Assembly (NCBI RefSeq): GCF_042665095.1
Contig: NZ_JBHTBV010000002.1
Direction: 5' to 3' (one strand)
DNA: 64,000 nt
From: Gordonibacter pamelaeae
Lineage (GTDB): Bacteria; Actinomycetota; Coriobacteriia; Coriobacteriales; Eggerthellaceae
In this document: piece by piece, positions 16,932 to 26,099 of the stretch
How the letters are laid out: each line of letters starts with the position of its first letter
How positions within the stretch are numbered: position 1 is the first letter of the stretch
The notes under the pieces: model-generated
The model's input: the letters and a program-made list of their open reading frames with translations, nothing else
The model's database searches: none
What the model was told of the DNA's origin: nothing
Translations under genes and position numbers: made by a program

Positions 16932-17216
16932 GGGCAATCCTTTCGGTTCGAGACGCGCCCAGTATAACCCTTATCGCCGGCGGGTCCGCAGGCACCGCGG
17001 CCCGCCGTCTCGTTCCCTCCATACAAATATCAGTAGAAAGGCCCGCCGACCCTCCGCGACAAGGGTTCGAACATGCTAAGGTGTTAAATTGGAGCATATG
17101 AGCGGTTCGCCGGCGGCGAGACGTTCTTCGCGCGCTCGCCGGGCGCGCGTTTCCGGTAGAATGAAGCGGACGACGACAACGACGAAGCACGGCGTTCGAT
17201 CGCCATGGGGGCAGAG

Positions 17217-18794
17217 ATGTACGACGAATTCGGAGAACACCCCTCGCACAACGCGGACAGCGGGCGCATGCCGCGACCGGAGGGCCGCGAGCACGCGGAT
17301 GCAACGCACCGCCGCATCCCCGAAGACTCCCCAGCGCGTCAGGCGCGCGCCGGCGTTGCACGCACGCATGTTTCCGCGCGGGACGACGATGCCGCGCCAA
17401 GCCAGCGCGCTGCAGGACGCCCCGTCTCCCGCACCTCGTCCCGAGTGGGAGGGCGCCCCTCCCACTCGGGACGCATTCCCCAGCAAAGCCGCAACAGCCA
17501 GCGCTACAGCCCGTCGGCTAGCGCAGGGGCGCGGCCGCGCCGGACAGGCGGCGCCTCCCGCGGCAATGGGCGCGGAGCGCAGGTCGACCCCGCCGCGGCC
17601 CCCTACCAAGATCACGACCGCTATATGCGCATCGCGCAGAAACCCGAACGCCCCGGCCGGCGGCTTGCGGGCGTGCTCGCCGGCGTTGGCTTGGTGGCCG
17701 TTGTCATCATCGGCGTGGTGCTGTTCGTGCAGAGCCTGCCCGCCAACGTCACGCTGAACGGGGCGAGCGTCGAAGTGCACGGCGGCAAGACGCTCGGCGA
17801 CGCCCTGTCCGCCAGCGGCATCAAGCCCCAACCGGGCGACCTGCTGGCCGTGGACGGCAGCGTGCTGGAGGCAGGCAAGGGGGAGCCGTTCGACGCCACG
17901 GTGAACGGCGAGAAGGTCACCGAGCTTGACGCCAAGCTGGCCTCGGGAGACGTCGTGGAGATAGGCAACGGCGGCCCGATCGAGGAACCGTCCGACTCCG
18001 TGGAAACGACCATTCCCTGGACGGTTGCGCAAGAGGGCAACGGCGCCATACACCTGGTAGAGGGCGAGGGCAAGGACGGCGTTAAGGCCACGAAGACCGG
18101 CAAGGTGTCCGGCATCACGGCCGAGCAGGTCGTACAGGAGCCCAGCAACATCGTGCGCCGCAACGTATCGCCCGACGTGGGCGACGACAAGGTGATCGCG
18201 CTCACGTTCGACGACGGCCCTTGGGGCGAACAGACCGGCCAGGTGCTCGACGTGCTGGCCGAGCATGGCGCGAAGGCCACGTTCTTCACCGTGGGCAACC
18301 GCATCGAGCAGGACAACGGCGACGCCTTCATCAAGCGTGCGGTGTCGGAGGGCCATCAGGTGTGCACGCATTCCTACGACCACGCCGCCGGCAGCGGCCA
18401 GGGCGTGAATCTGGGCTTCATGACGCCCGAGGAGCAGAAAGCCGAGGTGGAGAAGGGGCGCGCCGCCATCGAGGCCGTCACCGGGACCGAGGCGAGCCGC
18501 ATCTTCCGCACCCCCGGGGGCAATTTCGGCGACGACGTGGTGAAGAACATCGGCCCGCTCATCAAGGCGGAGATCGGCTGGAACATCGACTCGAGCGACT
18601 GGCGCAGGCCGGGCGCGGGCGCCATTGCGAACCAGATCGAGGATGCCTGGCCGGGAGCCATCGTCCTCATGCACGACGGCGGCGGCGATCGCTCGCAGAC
18701 CATCGAGGCGCTCAAGCTGGCGCTTCCCCGCCTGAAAGACCAGGGCTACCGCTTCATCACCATCGACGAGCTCCTCCAATACCCCTTGTCGTAG
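17217..18794 (+). CDS. Polysaccharide deacetylase (NodB domain), membrane-anchored
   Basis: The product is 525 residues from ATG 17217, with GGGGG upstream; an ATG 12 bases earlier lacks a site. The first 145 residues are Arg/Ser-rich and disordered, then one membrane helix (about 148-172), so the enzyme domain is outside the cell. A region of about 60 residues resembling a G5/DUF348-type wall-binding module follows. The NodB domain has LTFDDGP (Asp332/333), the metal His pair HSYDH (385, 389), RTPGGNFGDDV and VLMHDGGGDRSQT. It probably removes acetyl groups from peptidoglycan sugars. A strong 16-bp inverted repeat lies inside the disordered part (17438-17472). Confidence 0.92.
   Translation: MYDEFGEHPSHNADSGRMPRPEGREHADATHRRIPEDSPARQARAGVARTHVSARDDDAAPSQRAAGRPVSRTSSRVGGRPSHSGRIPQQSRNSQRYSPSASAGARPRRTGGASRGNGRGAQVDPAAAPYQDHDRYMRIAQKPERPGRRLAGVLAGVGLVAVVIIGVVLFVQSLPANVTLNGASVEVHGGKTLGDALSASGIKPQPGDLLAVDGSVLEAGKGEPFDATVNGEKVTELDAKLASGDVVEIGNGGPIEEPSDSVETTIPWTVAQEGNGAIHLVEGEGKDGVKATKTGKVSGITAEQVVQEPSNIVRRNVSPDVGDDKVIALTFDDGPWGEQTGQVLDVLAEHGAKATFFTVGNRIEQDNGDAFIKRAVSEGHQVCTHSYDHAAGSGQGVNLGFMTPEEQKAEVEKGRAAIEAVTGTEASRIFRTPGGNFGDDVVKNIGPLIKAEIGWNIDSSDWRRPGAGAIANQIEDAWPGAIVLMHDGGGDRSQTIEALKLALPRLKDQGYRFITIDELLQYPLS
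17438..17472. repeat. Perfect 16-bp inverted repeat inside a coding region
   Basis: The left arm GTCCCGAGTGGGAGGG (17438-17453) pairs perfectly with 17457-17472 across a 3-base loop. It lies in the part of the deacetylase gene that encodes the disordered N-terminus, where codon choice is loosely constrained. Confidence 0.85.
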
Positions 18795-18995
18795 CAGCGG
18801 AGCCGGAGCTCGCCTGCCGCACCTCCAACCGGGCATCGCGGACAGCACGTCGCGGACGCCGTCACGCGCAAGGCGATTTCACCCTGTCGCTTGCTTCCCG
18901 ATATTGGTATAGTGAGGTGATCTGGCCGCTTGACTGCTTCGAGCAGGCGGGGGCGGGGTGAACATCGTACAGCCCGGTTCGCAGGGGGAGCTCGC

Positions 18996-20270
18996 ATGGA
19001 CGTAAGCCAAATCGTATCGATCGCGGTGTTCGTCGTGGTCATGTTCGCCATCATGACGGAGAAGCTGCATCGCTCGCTTGCCGCCATCGTGGGCGCCATG
19101 CTGGTGCTGGCTCTGCACGTGCTGCCGTTCGACGCGGCCATGGAGCACATAGACTTCAACACGCTCGGCGTGCTCCTGGGCATGATGCTGTTCGTTTCGG
19201 TGGTGAAGCTCTCGGGCATGTTCGAGTTCCTGGCCATCAAGGCCGCGCGGCTCGCCAAGGGCGAGCCATGGAAGGTCATGCTGCTGTTCGTGCTGCTCAC
19301 CGCCGTGCTGTCGGCGTTTTTGGACAACGTTACCACCGTGCTGCTCATCGGCCCCATGACGCTCACCGTGTGCAAGCTGCTCGACGTGAATCCCATACCG
19401 TTCTTCATGACCGAGATCCTCGCGTCGAACATCGGCGGCACCGCCACGCTTATCGGCGACCCACCCAACATCATGATCGGCTCTGCGGCCGGGTTCACGT
19501 TCTTCGACTTCATCCTGTACGATGCACCCGCCGTCGTGGTCATCCTGGCCGCGGTGCTGGTGGTGTTCTACTTCCTGTACGGCCGGAAGATGCAGGTGAA
19601 CGAGGAGCATCGCGCGCGCATCATGGAGCTGGACGAGCACGCCATGATCAAGAACAAGCGTCTGCTGAAGCAGAGCTACGTCATGATAGGCCTGGTGGTT
19701 GTGGGCTTCATGGCGCACGGCGCGCTGGGGCTGGAGTCGAGCGTCATCGCGCTCGGCGCAGCCGGCATTATCATGCTCATCTCGGGCGAGAGCATCGAGG
19801 AGGCGCTCGCGAACGTGGAGTGGACCACGCTCGCATTCTTCGCCGGCCTGTTCGTCATCGTGGGCGCCATGGCCGAGACGGGCGTCATCGAGATGCTGGC
19901 GCACGCGCTCATCGACGCGACGGGCGGCAACGTGTTCGTGACGATGCTCGTGCTGCTCATCGGCTCGGCCGTCATCTCCAGCTTCCTGGACAACATCCCG
20001 TTCGTGGCCACCATGATTCCCATTCTCTTGGCCATGGAGTCCTCCGGCATGGACGTGACGCCGCTGTGGTGGGCCGTGTCGCTGGGCGCCTGCCTGGGCG
20101 GCAACGGCACGCTCATCGGCGCGAGCGCCAACGTGGTGCTCTCCGACATCAGCAAGAAGAACGGCCACGAGATCACGTTCGTGCAGTTCCTGAAGACCGG
20201 CTTCCCCATCATGCTGCTGACCGTGGCTATTGCAGGACTGTACCTGGTGGTGAGGTTCCCGCCGGCGTAA
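18996..20270 (+). CDS. ArsB/NhaD-type ion transporter
   Basis: The product is 424 residues from ATG 18996, with GGGGGAG upstream. It is an ion-transporter-superfamily membrane protein with 10-12 helices. The two inverted halves carry the family's repeated signature: FLDNVTTVLLIGP with SNIGGTATLIGDPPNIM in the first, and FLDNIPFVATMIP with GGNGTLIGASANVV in the second. Arsenite permeases, NhaD antiporters and SLC13-type carboxylate carriers share this fold, so the substrate is open; no arsenic genes are nearby. A -10-like TATAGT lies at 18908-18913. Confidence 0.9.
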   Translation: MDVSQIVSIAVFVVVMFAIMTEKLHRSLAAIVGAMLVLALHVLPFDAAMEHIDFNTLGVLLGMMLFVSVVKLSGMFEFLAIKAARLAKGEPWKVMLLFVLLTAVLSAFLDNVTTVLLIGPMTLTVCKLLDVNPIPFFMTEILASNIGGTATLIGDPPNIMIGSAAGFTFFDFILYDAPAVVVILAAVLVVFYFLYGRKMQVNEEHRARIMELDEHAMIKNKRLLKQSYVMIGLVVVGFMAHGALGLESSVIALGAAGIIMLISGESIEEALANVEWTTLAFFAGLFVIVGAMAETGVIEMLAHALIDATGGNVFVTMLVLLIGSAVISSFLDNIPFVATMIPILLAMESSGMDVTPLWWAVSLGACLGGNGTLIGASANVVLSDISKKNGHEITFVQFLKTGFPIMLLTVAIAGLYLVVRFPPA

Positions 20271-20298
20271 GGGCCGCGCACCGGAGGCGCGGGCGGCG

Positions 20299-20988
20299 TC
20301 AGAGCGGCACGATGTCCTTGTGGAGGAAGCGGAGGCGGCCCTCCTGCTTCTCGATGTGGAAGTGGCCGCAGTACCAGCGGCGGTAGCGAAGGCGCTGCTC
20401 GATGCGTTGGAGCCAGTCCTCCATGGAGGTGTCCACCGTGGACTGGTCGATGGATGGCAGCAGGGCCTCCTGCGGGACGAACGCGGCGGGGCAGGTGTGG
20501 GAGAGCACGGTGTCGATGCGCCAATGGCGGCGATCGAGGGCCTGTTCCACGTGCTCTTTCTCGGCTTCGGTGAGCTGCTCGTCGGGGAACCAGAGATGGC
20601 CGTTCGCCAGCCGGTGCCGCTTGTCCACGCTGTAGGCGCCGCCGATGGCGATGGCGGAGCGGCCCTCGAGGTCGAACACGCTGCCGTCACGCGCGAGCAG
20701 GAGGGTGGGGTAGGCAGGGTCCACGTACGCCTCGCCGCCGCGCCACGGTTGCAAGCGGTAGTCAGCGAGCGTCGCCGGATTGCGATCGCGGTTGCCGCGG
20801 ATGCAGAGGAAGGTGACACCCGCCCGGGCGGCGCGGGTTTTCACGGCGTCGTCGCGCTCGTCGCCGAAGTAGTCGAAACCGGTGTCCCCCAGGCAGACGA
20901 TCACATCGTCGGGGCCCAGGCTGTGCTCGCGCGCGAAAGCGCGGACGTGCCGGTAGCTGCCATGGGTGTCGCCCGTGACGTAGATCAT
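20299..20988 (-). CDS. Calcineurin-like metallophosphoesterase
   Basis: The product is 229 residues from ATG 20988. The metal-binding motifs are complete and in order: GDTHG, CLGDTGFDYFG, IRGNRDRN, SHTCP and CGHFHIE. The start overlaps the stop of the upstream oxidoreductase as ATGA, so the two are translationally coupled. No signal peptide or membrane helix is seen, so it is cytosolic. Family members hydrolyse phosphomono- or diesters; the substrate is not predictable. Confidence 0.93.
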   Translation of the reverse strand: MIYVTGDTHGSYRHVRAFAREHSLGPDDVIVCLGDTGFDYFGDERDDAVKTRAARAGVTFLCIRGNRDRNPATLADYRLQPWRGGEAYVDPAYPTLLLARDGSVFDLEGRSAIAIGGAYSVDKRHRLANGHLWFPDEQLTEAEKEHVEQALDRRHWRIDTVLSHTCPAAFVPQEALLPSIDQSTVDTSMEDWLQRIEQRLRYRRWYCGHFHIEKQEGRLRFLHKDIVPL

Positions 20989-22004
20989 GCGCAACTGCCA
21001 GGCATGACGAGCACGATCTTGCCGTCCTTGCCGCGCTCGGCGACGGCGCGATGGGCGTCGGCAGCCTCCTCCAAGGGGAACGAACGCGCGACGATCACCT
21101 GCATCCCGCCCTCCAACGCGGCGGACAGCGCGTGCATCGCCAGATCAAGCTCGTCGGGACGCAGGTTGTTCACGCCCATGCCGCGCACGTCGAGGTCGGC
21201 CTTCATGAGCGCGCGGGGATCGAAGTCGAACGAGCCGCGGCTGCCCACGACCACGATACGCCCGCGCGTCGCTGCCACTTTCGCATCCTTCATGAGGTTG
21301 GCTTGCGCCGCCATGTCGATCACGACATCGACGCCGCGGCCCTGGGTAGCCGCGAGAATCTCATCCAAGTAACCCTCGGCGTGGTGGTCGAAGGCACGCC
21401 GGGCGCCGAGGCGCTCCACGAGCTGCCGGCCTCGGACGTCGCCGGCCGTGCCATACACGACGGCCCCGATGCGATGCGCAAGCTGCACCGCGAGGGTTCC
21501 CACCCCGCCGCTCGCACCGTGGACGAGCACCGTTTCGCCGGGACGCACCCGCGCACGCACGAACAGCGCGTCGGCCGCAGCCAGCCCGGGAGTGCCGAGG
21601 CCCGCGCCCTGCTCGAACGGAACAGCGTCGGGGAGCGGGGCCACGGCGGAGGCGTCGCAGACGACGAACTCGGCATAGGTGCCGGTGCAGCGGCGGGCGC
21701 GTGCCGCCGCCACGAACACGCGCTCCCCCACGTGCGGAGCGCCCGAGGGGAGGTTCGCCCCGCACGCGTCGACGATGCCAGCGCCGTCGTTGCCTGGAAC
21801 GTAGGGCAGTTCGGGCAGCTGGGCGTACTGGCCCGCGCGCAGATAGGTTTCCACCGGGTTGACGCCGGCAGCGCACAGGCGCACGCGCACCTCGCCCTCA
21901 TGCGGCTCGGGCACGGGTATGCGCTGCTCCACCAACGCATCCGGCCCGCCGAACGCGCTCACCACGATCGCCTGCATGTCTGGCCCTGTGCTCGGTTTCG
22001 CCAT
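20985..22004 (-). CDS. Zinc-type alcohol dehydrogenase-like NAD(P)H:quinone oxidoreductase
   Basis: The product is 339 residues from ATG 22004, with AAGGAGCGG upstream. It is a medium-chain dehydrogenase of the quinone-oxidoreductase branch: GROES-like first half (AGVNPVETYLRAGQY, PYVPGNDGAGIV) and Rossmann half with VLVHGASGGVGTLAVQLA, the NADP-binding signature. The structural and catalytic zinc Cys pattern of true alcohol dehydrogenases is absent. It overlaps the phosphoesterase gene by four bases. The substrate may be a quinone or a reactive carbonyl (inference). Confidence 0.92.
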   Translation of the reverse strand: MAKPSTGPDMQAIVVSAFGGPDALVEQRIPVPEPHEGEVRVRLCAAGVNPVETYLRAGQYAQLPELPYVPGNDGAGIVDACGANLPSGAPHVGERVFVAAARARRCTGTYAEFVVCDASAVAPLPDAVPFEQGAGLGTPGLAAADALFVRARVRPGETVLVHGASGGVGTLAVQLAHRIGAVVYGTAGDVRGRQLVERLGARRAFDHHAEGYLDEILAATQGRGVDVVIDMAAQANLMKDAKVAATRGRIVVVGSRGSFDFDPRALMKADLDVRGMGVNNLRPDELDLAMHALSAALEGGMQVIVARSFPLEEAADAHRAVAERGKDGKIVLVMPGSCA

Positions 22005-22243
22005 CGGACCGCTCCTTCCGCCTTCGTTAAGACCTCTTTGCCGTTCGCAGCCCGATCGTAGCGCGGCATGCGCGCCCTTCTCCGCGTCGAGCGGTCGGCT
22101 TGCGAAGGTCGTTACCGGCCTGGCAGCGAGCCGGAACGCCTCGGCCGCGCCCTCTTGAGCCGCGCCCCTGGCAGCAGCGCCCAAATGCGCACGAAGGCAT
22201 GCGATGTTCCAAGATAAATTTAAGGATTGCTCGCAACGGCCTA

Positions 22244-22272
22244 TTGCAGGTCGGAGCACCTTTCGGTATACT
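22244..22272 (+). promoter_or_regulatory. Promoter of tRNA-Thr
   Basis: TTGCAG (22244-22249) and TATACT (22267-22272) are separated by exactly 17 bases and lie 31 bases before the mature tRNA 5' end. This is a strong sigma-70-type match. Confidence 0.8.
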
Positions 22273-22303
22273 GCGTATTCGCGCTTCGCAAAGAAGCCGT
22301 GAC

Positions 22304-22379
22304 GCCAACGTGGCTCAGCTGGTAGAGCAACGCACTCGTAATGCGTAGGTCAGCGGTTCGAATCCGCTCGTTGGCTCCA
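22304..22379 (+). tRNA. tRNA-Thr (anticodon CGU)
   Basis: The 76-nucleotide cloverleaf starts GCCAACG, which pairs perfectly with CGTTGGC at the 3' end. The D arm contains GGCTCAGCTGGTAGAGC, and the anticodon stem-loop CGCA-CTCGTAA-TGCG gives anticodon CGT. The T arm is CAGCGGTTCGAATCCGCTC. Discriminator T and CCA are encoded. No integrase is adjacent, so it does not seem to be an attachment site for the element at 45 kb. Confidence 0.97.
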
Positions 22380-22388
22380 GAAAAAGTG

Positions 22389-22421
22389 CAGGTCATCGGG
22401 GTAAAACCCGGTGACCTGTTT
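22389..22421 (+). terminator. Terminator after tRNA-Thr
   Basis: The stem CAGGTCATCGGG / CCCGGTGACCTG (22389-22418, one G-T pair) with a short loop is followed by TTTCTGT. It lies nine bases past the tRNA end. Confidence 0.72.
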
Positions 22422-22582
22422 CTGTATCTGGGAGTGGAATTTTGCCGAACTTGACAATCCCGTGGAAAGTCGCCGAGCAAGGTTGGGGCGCCTTTGGGCG
22501 ATAGAGACCCGGACAAATGGCAGGAGCGCGCTAAGTCTAAGTAGACGATCCGGCGAGCATGGCCCGCCGGTTCATTATCCCG

Positions 22583-23344
22583 TTACCTCTTTCTGCCGAG
22601 ATAGAACACGTAGCCGTAGTGTTGCTTGTACTCCTGGTAGAGCTCGACCTCATGGCGGTTGTCGGCGACGAAGGCCTCCACGGTCTCGTTGCCGGGGTAA
22701 TTCCGCAGCAGGCCTTCGAGCGCCGCTTCGCGCGGGGTGAAGTACTCGTCCGTCCAGCACGTCTCCGGCAGGGCAAACGCGGCGACGAACTGGTAGCCGC
22801 ATCGCTGGAGCGCCTCGATGTTGCTGGCCACCGAATCCAACCTGCTCCCGGCGTCGGTCCAAAACCGCTCGATGACGGCGGGGCGCTCGTCCGTGAGCCA
22901 GGAGGGACAGGTGACAGCAACATAGCCTCCCTGTTTGAGGAAGCCGCGCCAATACGCCAGACCCTTCTCGAAACCTATGTTGTCGATAGCACCTTCCGAC
23001 CAGATCAGGTCAAGCGACTCCCTCTGGAATGGCAGGTCGTCCATCGAGCCGACGACGCCCCGCACCCGGTCGGCGACACCTTGCTCGCAAGCCTGCCCGT
23101 TCAGGACGTCGACGAAGGCTGGAAACAAGTCCAGGCCGACAACCGACCCCTTCAGGTGCTGCGCGAGCAGCAGCGTCTGGGCCCCGGTGCCGCAGCCCAA
23201 GTCAGCCGCGTTCGCAATAAGGTCGAGATCGCCGAGGAAGGCGAGAGCCCTGCCTGTCTCCTCGGCGCAGCCGGGGCCCTGCCTCTCCAGCCCGGCGTGC
23301 GCTTCCACCAGCAGGTCGATCGGGGACGGCTGCTTGCTCTCCAT
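22583..23344 (-). CDS. Class I SAM-dependent methyltransferase
   Basis: The product is 253 residues from ATG 23344. The SAM-binding glycine loop is AADLGCGTGAQTLLLA, followed by VVGLDLFPAFVD (acidic ribose-binding position), a GVVGSMDDLPF motif II and LDLIWSEGAIDNIGFEKGL. This is the UbiE/Methyltransf_11 type acting on small molecules. The C-terminal third (WTDEYFTPREAALEG...HYGYVFYLGRKR) matches a family of about 250 residues often annotated only as methyltransferase. The substrate is unknown and the gene stands alone. Confidence 0.9.
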   Translation of the reverse strand: MESKQPSPIDLLVEAHAGLERQGPGCAEETGRALAFLGDLDLIANAADLGCGTGAQTLLLAQHLKGSVVGLDLFPAFVDVLNGQACEQGVADRVRGVVGSMDDLPFQRESLDLIWSEGAIDNIGFEKGLAYWRGFLKQGGYVAVTCPSWLTDERPAVIERFWTDAGSRLDSVASNIEALQRCGYQFVAAFALPETCWTDEYFTPREAALEGLLRNYPGNETVEAFVADNRHEVELYQEYKQHYGYVFYLGRKR

Positions 23345-23531
23345 GTTGAACGCCTTTCTTCACGTCGGGAACAAACCGACTGCCGGCCGGCTTTCACCCG
23401 CCAGCAGCATGCTCTTCGAAAGCGGCGGCCTCCGAACCTGCCGCCGCAACCTACCTTACCACAGGCGTTCCTGGCGGAGCCTCCCAGAGCGAGGGCTTTC
23501 CCTTCCGTAACCTGCCTGCGTGCAAGCTGCG

Positions 23532-23864
23532 CTACCTCCGATGACCGTGATGGTGCTTGCGGGAACGCAGCGTGCTCGCGGCAATAACCAAGGCGGCAAC
23601 GGTCACGACCGCGAGGGAGCCGATACCCGCCTGCAAGTTCGCCAGATGAAGCGCGGGCACTCCCTGAAGGATGCCCAGCGTGTAGGGCATGAGCCAGAAC
23701 AGCCAGACCACGATGCTGAACGTATGGAACCGCTGCTTTGCCCGCTCGCTGCCCCTCAGATAGGTGAAGGTAGCCCAGGTGGCATGGGCCGCCATGAGCA
23801 CGATGGCCAGCACGCCGGAGGCGGCGTGCATTCCCAGCGCGGCGTTTTTATGAACGTTGTTCAC
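23532..23864 (-). CDS. Small integral membrane protein
   Basis: The product is 110 residues with three hydrophobic segments (about 14-35, 45-66 and 78-97) and a basic His/Arg-rich tail. The segment AHATWATFTYLRGSE...KQRFHTFSIVVWLFWLMPYTLG resembles the second half of HsmA-type (TIGR03987) proteins, but the first half of that family is missing and an extra helix follows. It may be a divergent or 5'-shortened member. No function is assigned. It is divergent from the tocopherol-cyclase-like gene. Confidence 0.65.
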   Translation of the reverse strand: MNNVHKNAALGMHAASGVLAIVLMAAHATWATFTYLRGSERAKQRFHTFSIVVWLFWLMPYTLGILQGVPALHLANLQAGIGSLAVVTVAALVIAASTLRSRKHHHGHRR

Positions 23865-23986
23865 TATTGCCGCCGTCCAACGCCTCTTGCGGTCATCGCT
23901 TCGCGAACGGGGGCGTGACGGCTTCGCGACTGCGGCGGAGGCGATGCTATCATCGTCGCTCCCCGATGCCGATGCGAGGAGCGTGC

Positions 23987-24823
23987 ATGAGACCGTACTA
24001 CGAAGGCTGGTACATGAAGCAGCAGCAGGGCGGCGACATCCTGGCCGTCATACCCGGCCGCGCCCAGGACGAGGCGTTCATCCAGGTGGTCACGGCGGAC
24101 GGCGCCCATTACCTCCCCTTCCCGCTGGAGGACTTCCGCCAGACGGGAACCCGCAGCATGCGCGTGGGCCGCAGCCTGTTCTCGCCCATCGGCATGATGC
24201 TGGACGTGCAGGCGCCCGGCCTGGAGCTGGTCGGGCGCCTGCGCTACCGCGAGCTCACGCCGCTGCGCTCCGACATCATGGGACCGTTCGCCTACCTGCC
24301 CATGGAAACGAAGCACACGGTGTTCAGCATGCGCCACCGCGTGGACGGGGAAGTGGAGCTGAACGGCCGCACGCTGCGCTTCGAGAACGCCAAGGGCTAC
24401 ATGGAAGGCGACCGCGGGCACAGCTTCCCCCGCGGCTACACCTGGATACAGAGCACCGACTTCGGCTGCGCGGCATCCGTCATGCTCGCCCTGGCCGAGA
24501 TCCCGCTCGCCGGCCTGCGCTTCACCGGCTGCATCGGCGTGGTGTGGATTGCGGGCGTGGAGCACCGCTTCGCCACGTACCGCGGGGTGCGCATCCGCGA
24601 GGCCAGCGACACGGCCGTGGAGGTGCGGCAGGGCGACATGACGCTCCGGGTGGAACTGCCGGAGGCGGGCGGCCACCGCCTGCAGGCGCCTGCGCAGGGC
24701 TCCATGGCGCGCCCGATCCGCGAGAGCCCCGCCGTGCCCGCGCGCTTCCGCTTCGTGAAGGGCGGCCGCACGCTCCTGGACAGCCCCGATGCCTGCACGA
24801 GCTTCGAGTTGGTGGCGCCGTAG
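23987..24823 (+). CDS. Tocopherol cyclase-like protein
   Basis: The product is 278 residues from ATG 23987, with GAGGAG upstream. It begins MRPYYEGWYMKQQ and contains GYMEGDRGHSFPRGYTWIQS, both signatures of the tocopherol-cyclase family (PF14249), which forms lipocalin-like barrels. True tocopherol synthesis is not expected in this organism, so the name reflects fold only. Bacterial homologues are uncharacterised. It is probably monocistronic. Confidence 0.88.
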   Translation: MRPYYEGWYMKQQQGGDILAVIPGRAQDEAFIQVVTADGAHYLPFPLEDFRQTGTRSMRVGRSLFSPIGMMLDVQAPGLELVGRLRYRELTPLRSDIMGPFAYLPMETKHTVFSMRHRVDGEVELNGRTLRFENAKGYMEGDRGHSFPRGYTWIQSTDFGCAASVMLALAEIPLAGLRFTGCIGVVWIAGVEHRFATYRGVRIREASDTAVEVRQGDMTLRVELPEAGGHRLQAPAQGSMARPIRESPAVPARFRFVKGGRTLLDSPDACTSFELVAP

Positions 24824-25075
24824 CCATCGTTCTGCGCGAACAGGAGCCCCGTCGAAGCCTCGCGCACCGTGCCCGACACGCGCGGCTCCCCAAAGGCGTC
24901 GGCCCAGCAAACTTGTGGGCAGCTTATGGGGAAGCGGCCCCAGCCCCCTCCCCTTTGTAAGATTCTCGCAAAATCCCCCGGTCCTTCGCCCTCTGCCCGC
25001 TATCCTGCACCAGACGCAGCGATCGCGTTGCGCCGCCACGCCGCGGCGCCCACGACACGGCGCGAAAGGCCCCCT

Positions 25076-26044
25076 ATGCGCAAGGCGAAAGAGCTCCTCA
25101 TCAACTTCATCCACGGGTTCTGCATGGCACTGGCCGACAGCGTGCCCGGCGTGTCGGGCGGCACCGTCGCGTTCCTGCTGGGATTCTACGACCGCTTCAT
25201 CGGCTCGCTCGACGACCTATTCCACGGCAAGGGGCCGGCGAAGGTCGCGGCGCTCTCCTTCCTGGTGAAGCTGGCGTTCGGCTGGATCATCGGGTTCGGC
25301 CTGTCGGCGGCGGCCCTGACCAGCTTCTTCGACTCGCACATCTACGAGGTCAGCTCGCTGTTCATGGGATTCATCGTGTTCGCCATCCCCATCGTGGCGC
25401 TGGAGGAGAAGCGCGTGCTGAAGGGCCGCGCGCGCAACCTGGCGTTCGCGGTGCTGGGCGCGGCCCTCGTCGTGGCCGTCACGCTGCTGAATCCCACGGC
25501 GGGCAGCGGCATGAGCGTGGCGGTTGAGCATCTTGATGTGGGACTCGCCGTTTACGTGTTCTTCGCAGCCATGGTGGCCATCACCGCCATGGTGTTGCCG
25601 GGCATCTCCGGCTCCACGCTGCTGCTGATATTCGGCCTGTACGTTCCTATCATGGGGGCGGTGCGCGCCGTGATGGGCCTCGATATGGCGTACCTGCCCA
25701 TCCTTCTGGTGTTCGCCGCAGGCGTGGCCGTAGGCGTGCTGGTGTTCGTGCGCCTCATCCGGCGCTGCCTGGAGCGGTTCCGCTCGCAGACCGTGTACGC
25801 CATCCTCGGCATGATGGCGGGGTCGCTGTATTCCATCACGCAGGGACCCCTCACGCTGGCGGTGCCGCAGCCGGCCATGGAGCTGGCGACGTTCAGCCCG
25901 CTGTTCTTCGCGGCGGGCGGCCTGGTGGTGGGCGGCCTGCAACTGATGCGCAGGCGGCTGGAGGACCCGGCCGATGCCGAGGGCACGGCTCCGGAAACGA
26001 AACCGTCCGAATGCGAGCCGAACCGCCAGCCCGACCTTCCTTAA
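25076..26044 (+). CDS. DUF368 membrane protein (putative polyprenyl-phosphate transporter)
   Basis: The product is 322 residues from ATG 25076, with GAAAGG upstream, and has about eight to ten helices. The two internally related halves carry DSVPGVSGGTVAFLLGFYDRFI and AMVLPGISGSTLLLIFGLYVPIM, the P-G-[VI]-S-G re-entrant motifs diagnostic of DUF368. Recent work on other bacteria places DUF368 and DedA proteins as recyclers of undecaprenyl phosphate across the membrane. That would fit the cell-wall genes in this window and the TVP38 (DedA-superfamily) gene at 32673. Confidence 0.93.
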   Translation: MRKAKELLINFIHGFCMALADSVPGVSGGTVAFLLGFYDRFIGSLDDLFHGKGPAKVAALSFLVKLAFGWIIGFGLSAAALTSFFDSHIYEVSSLFMGFIVFAIPIVALEEKRVLKGRARNLAFAVLGAALVVAVTLLNPTAGSGMSVAVEHLDVGLAVYVFFAAMVAITAMVLPGISGSTLLLIFGLYVPIMGAVRAVMGLDMAYLPILLVFAAGVAVGVLVFVRLIRRCLERFRSQTVYAILGMMAGSLYSITQGPLTLAVPQPAMELATFSPLFFAAGGLVVGGLQLMRRRLEDPADAEGTAPETKPSECEPNRQPDLP

Positions 26045-26099
26045 GGCGGATTGGCAGTGTAGGATAGGGGCAACGCTCTCCCTCTGGGAAGGAATGCCC

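Noticed and set aside
15045..16967. A 640-residue open frame antisense to murT-gatD
   Set aside because: No recognisable domains, Arg/Val/His-rich, and the opposite strand encodes a complete enzyme.
22304..22379. tRNA-Thr as the attachment site of the ICE
   Set aside because: The ICE left end is 23 kb away and no integrase or repeat of the tRNA 3' end lies next to it.
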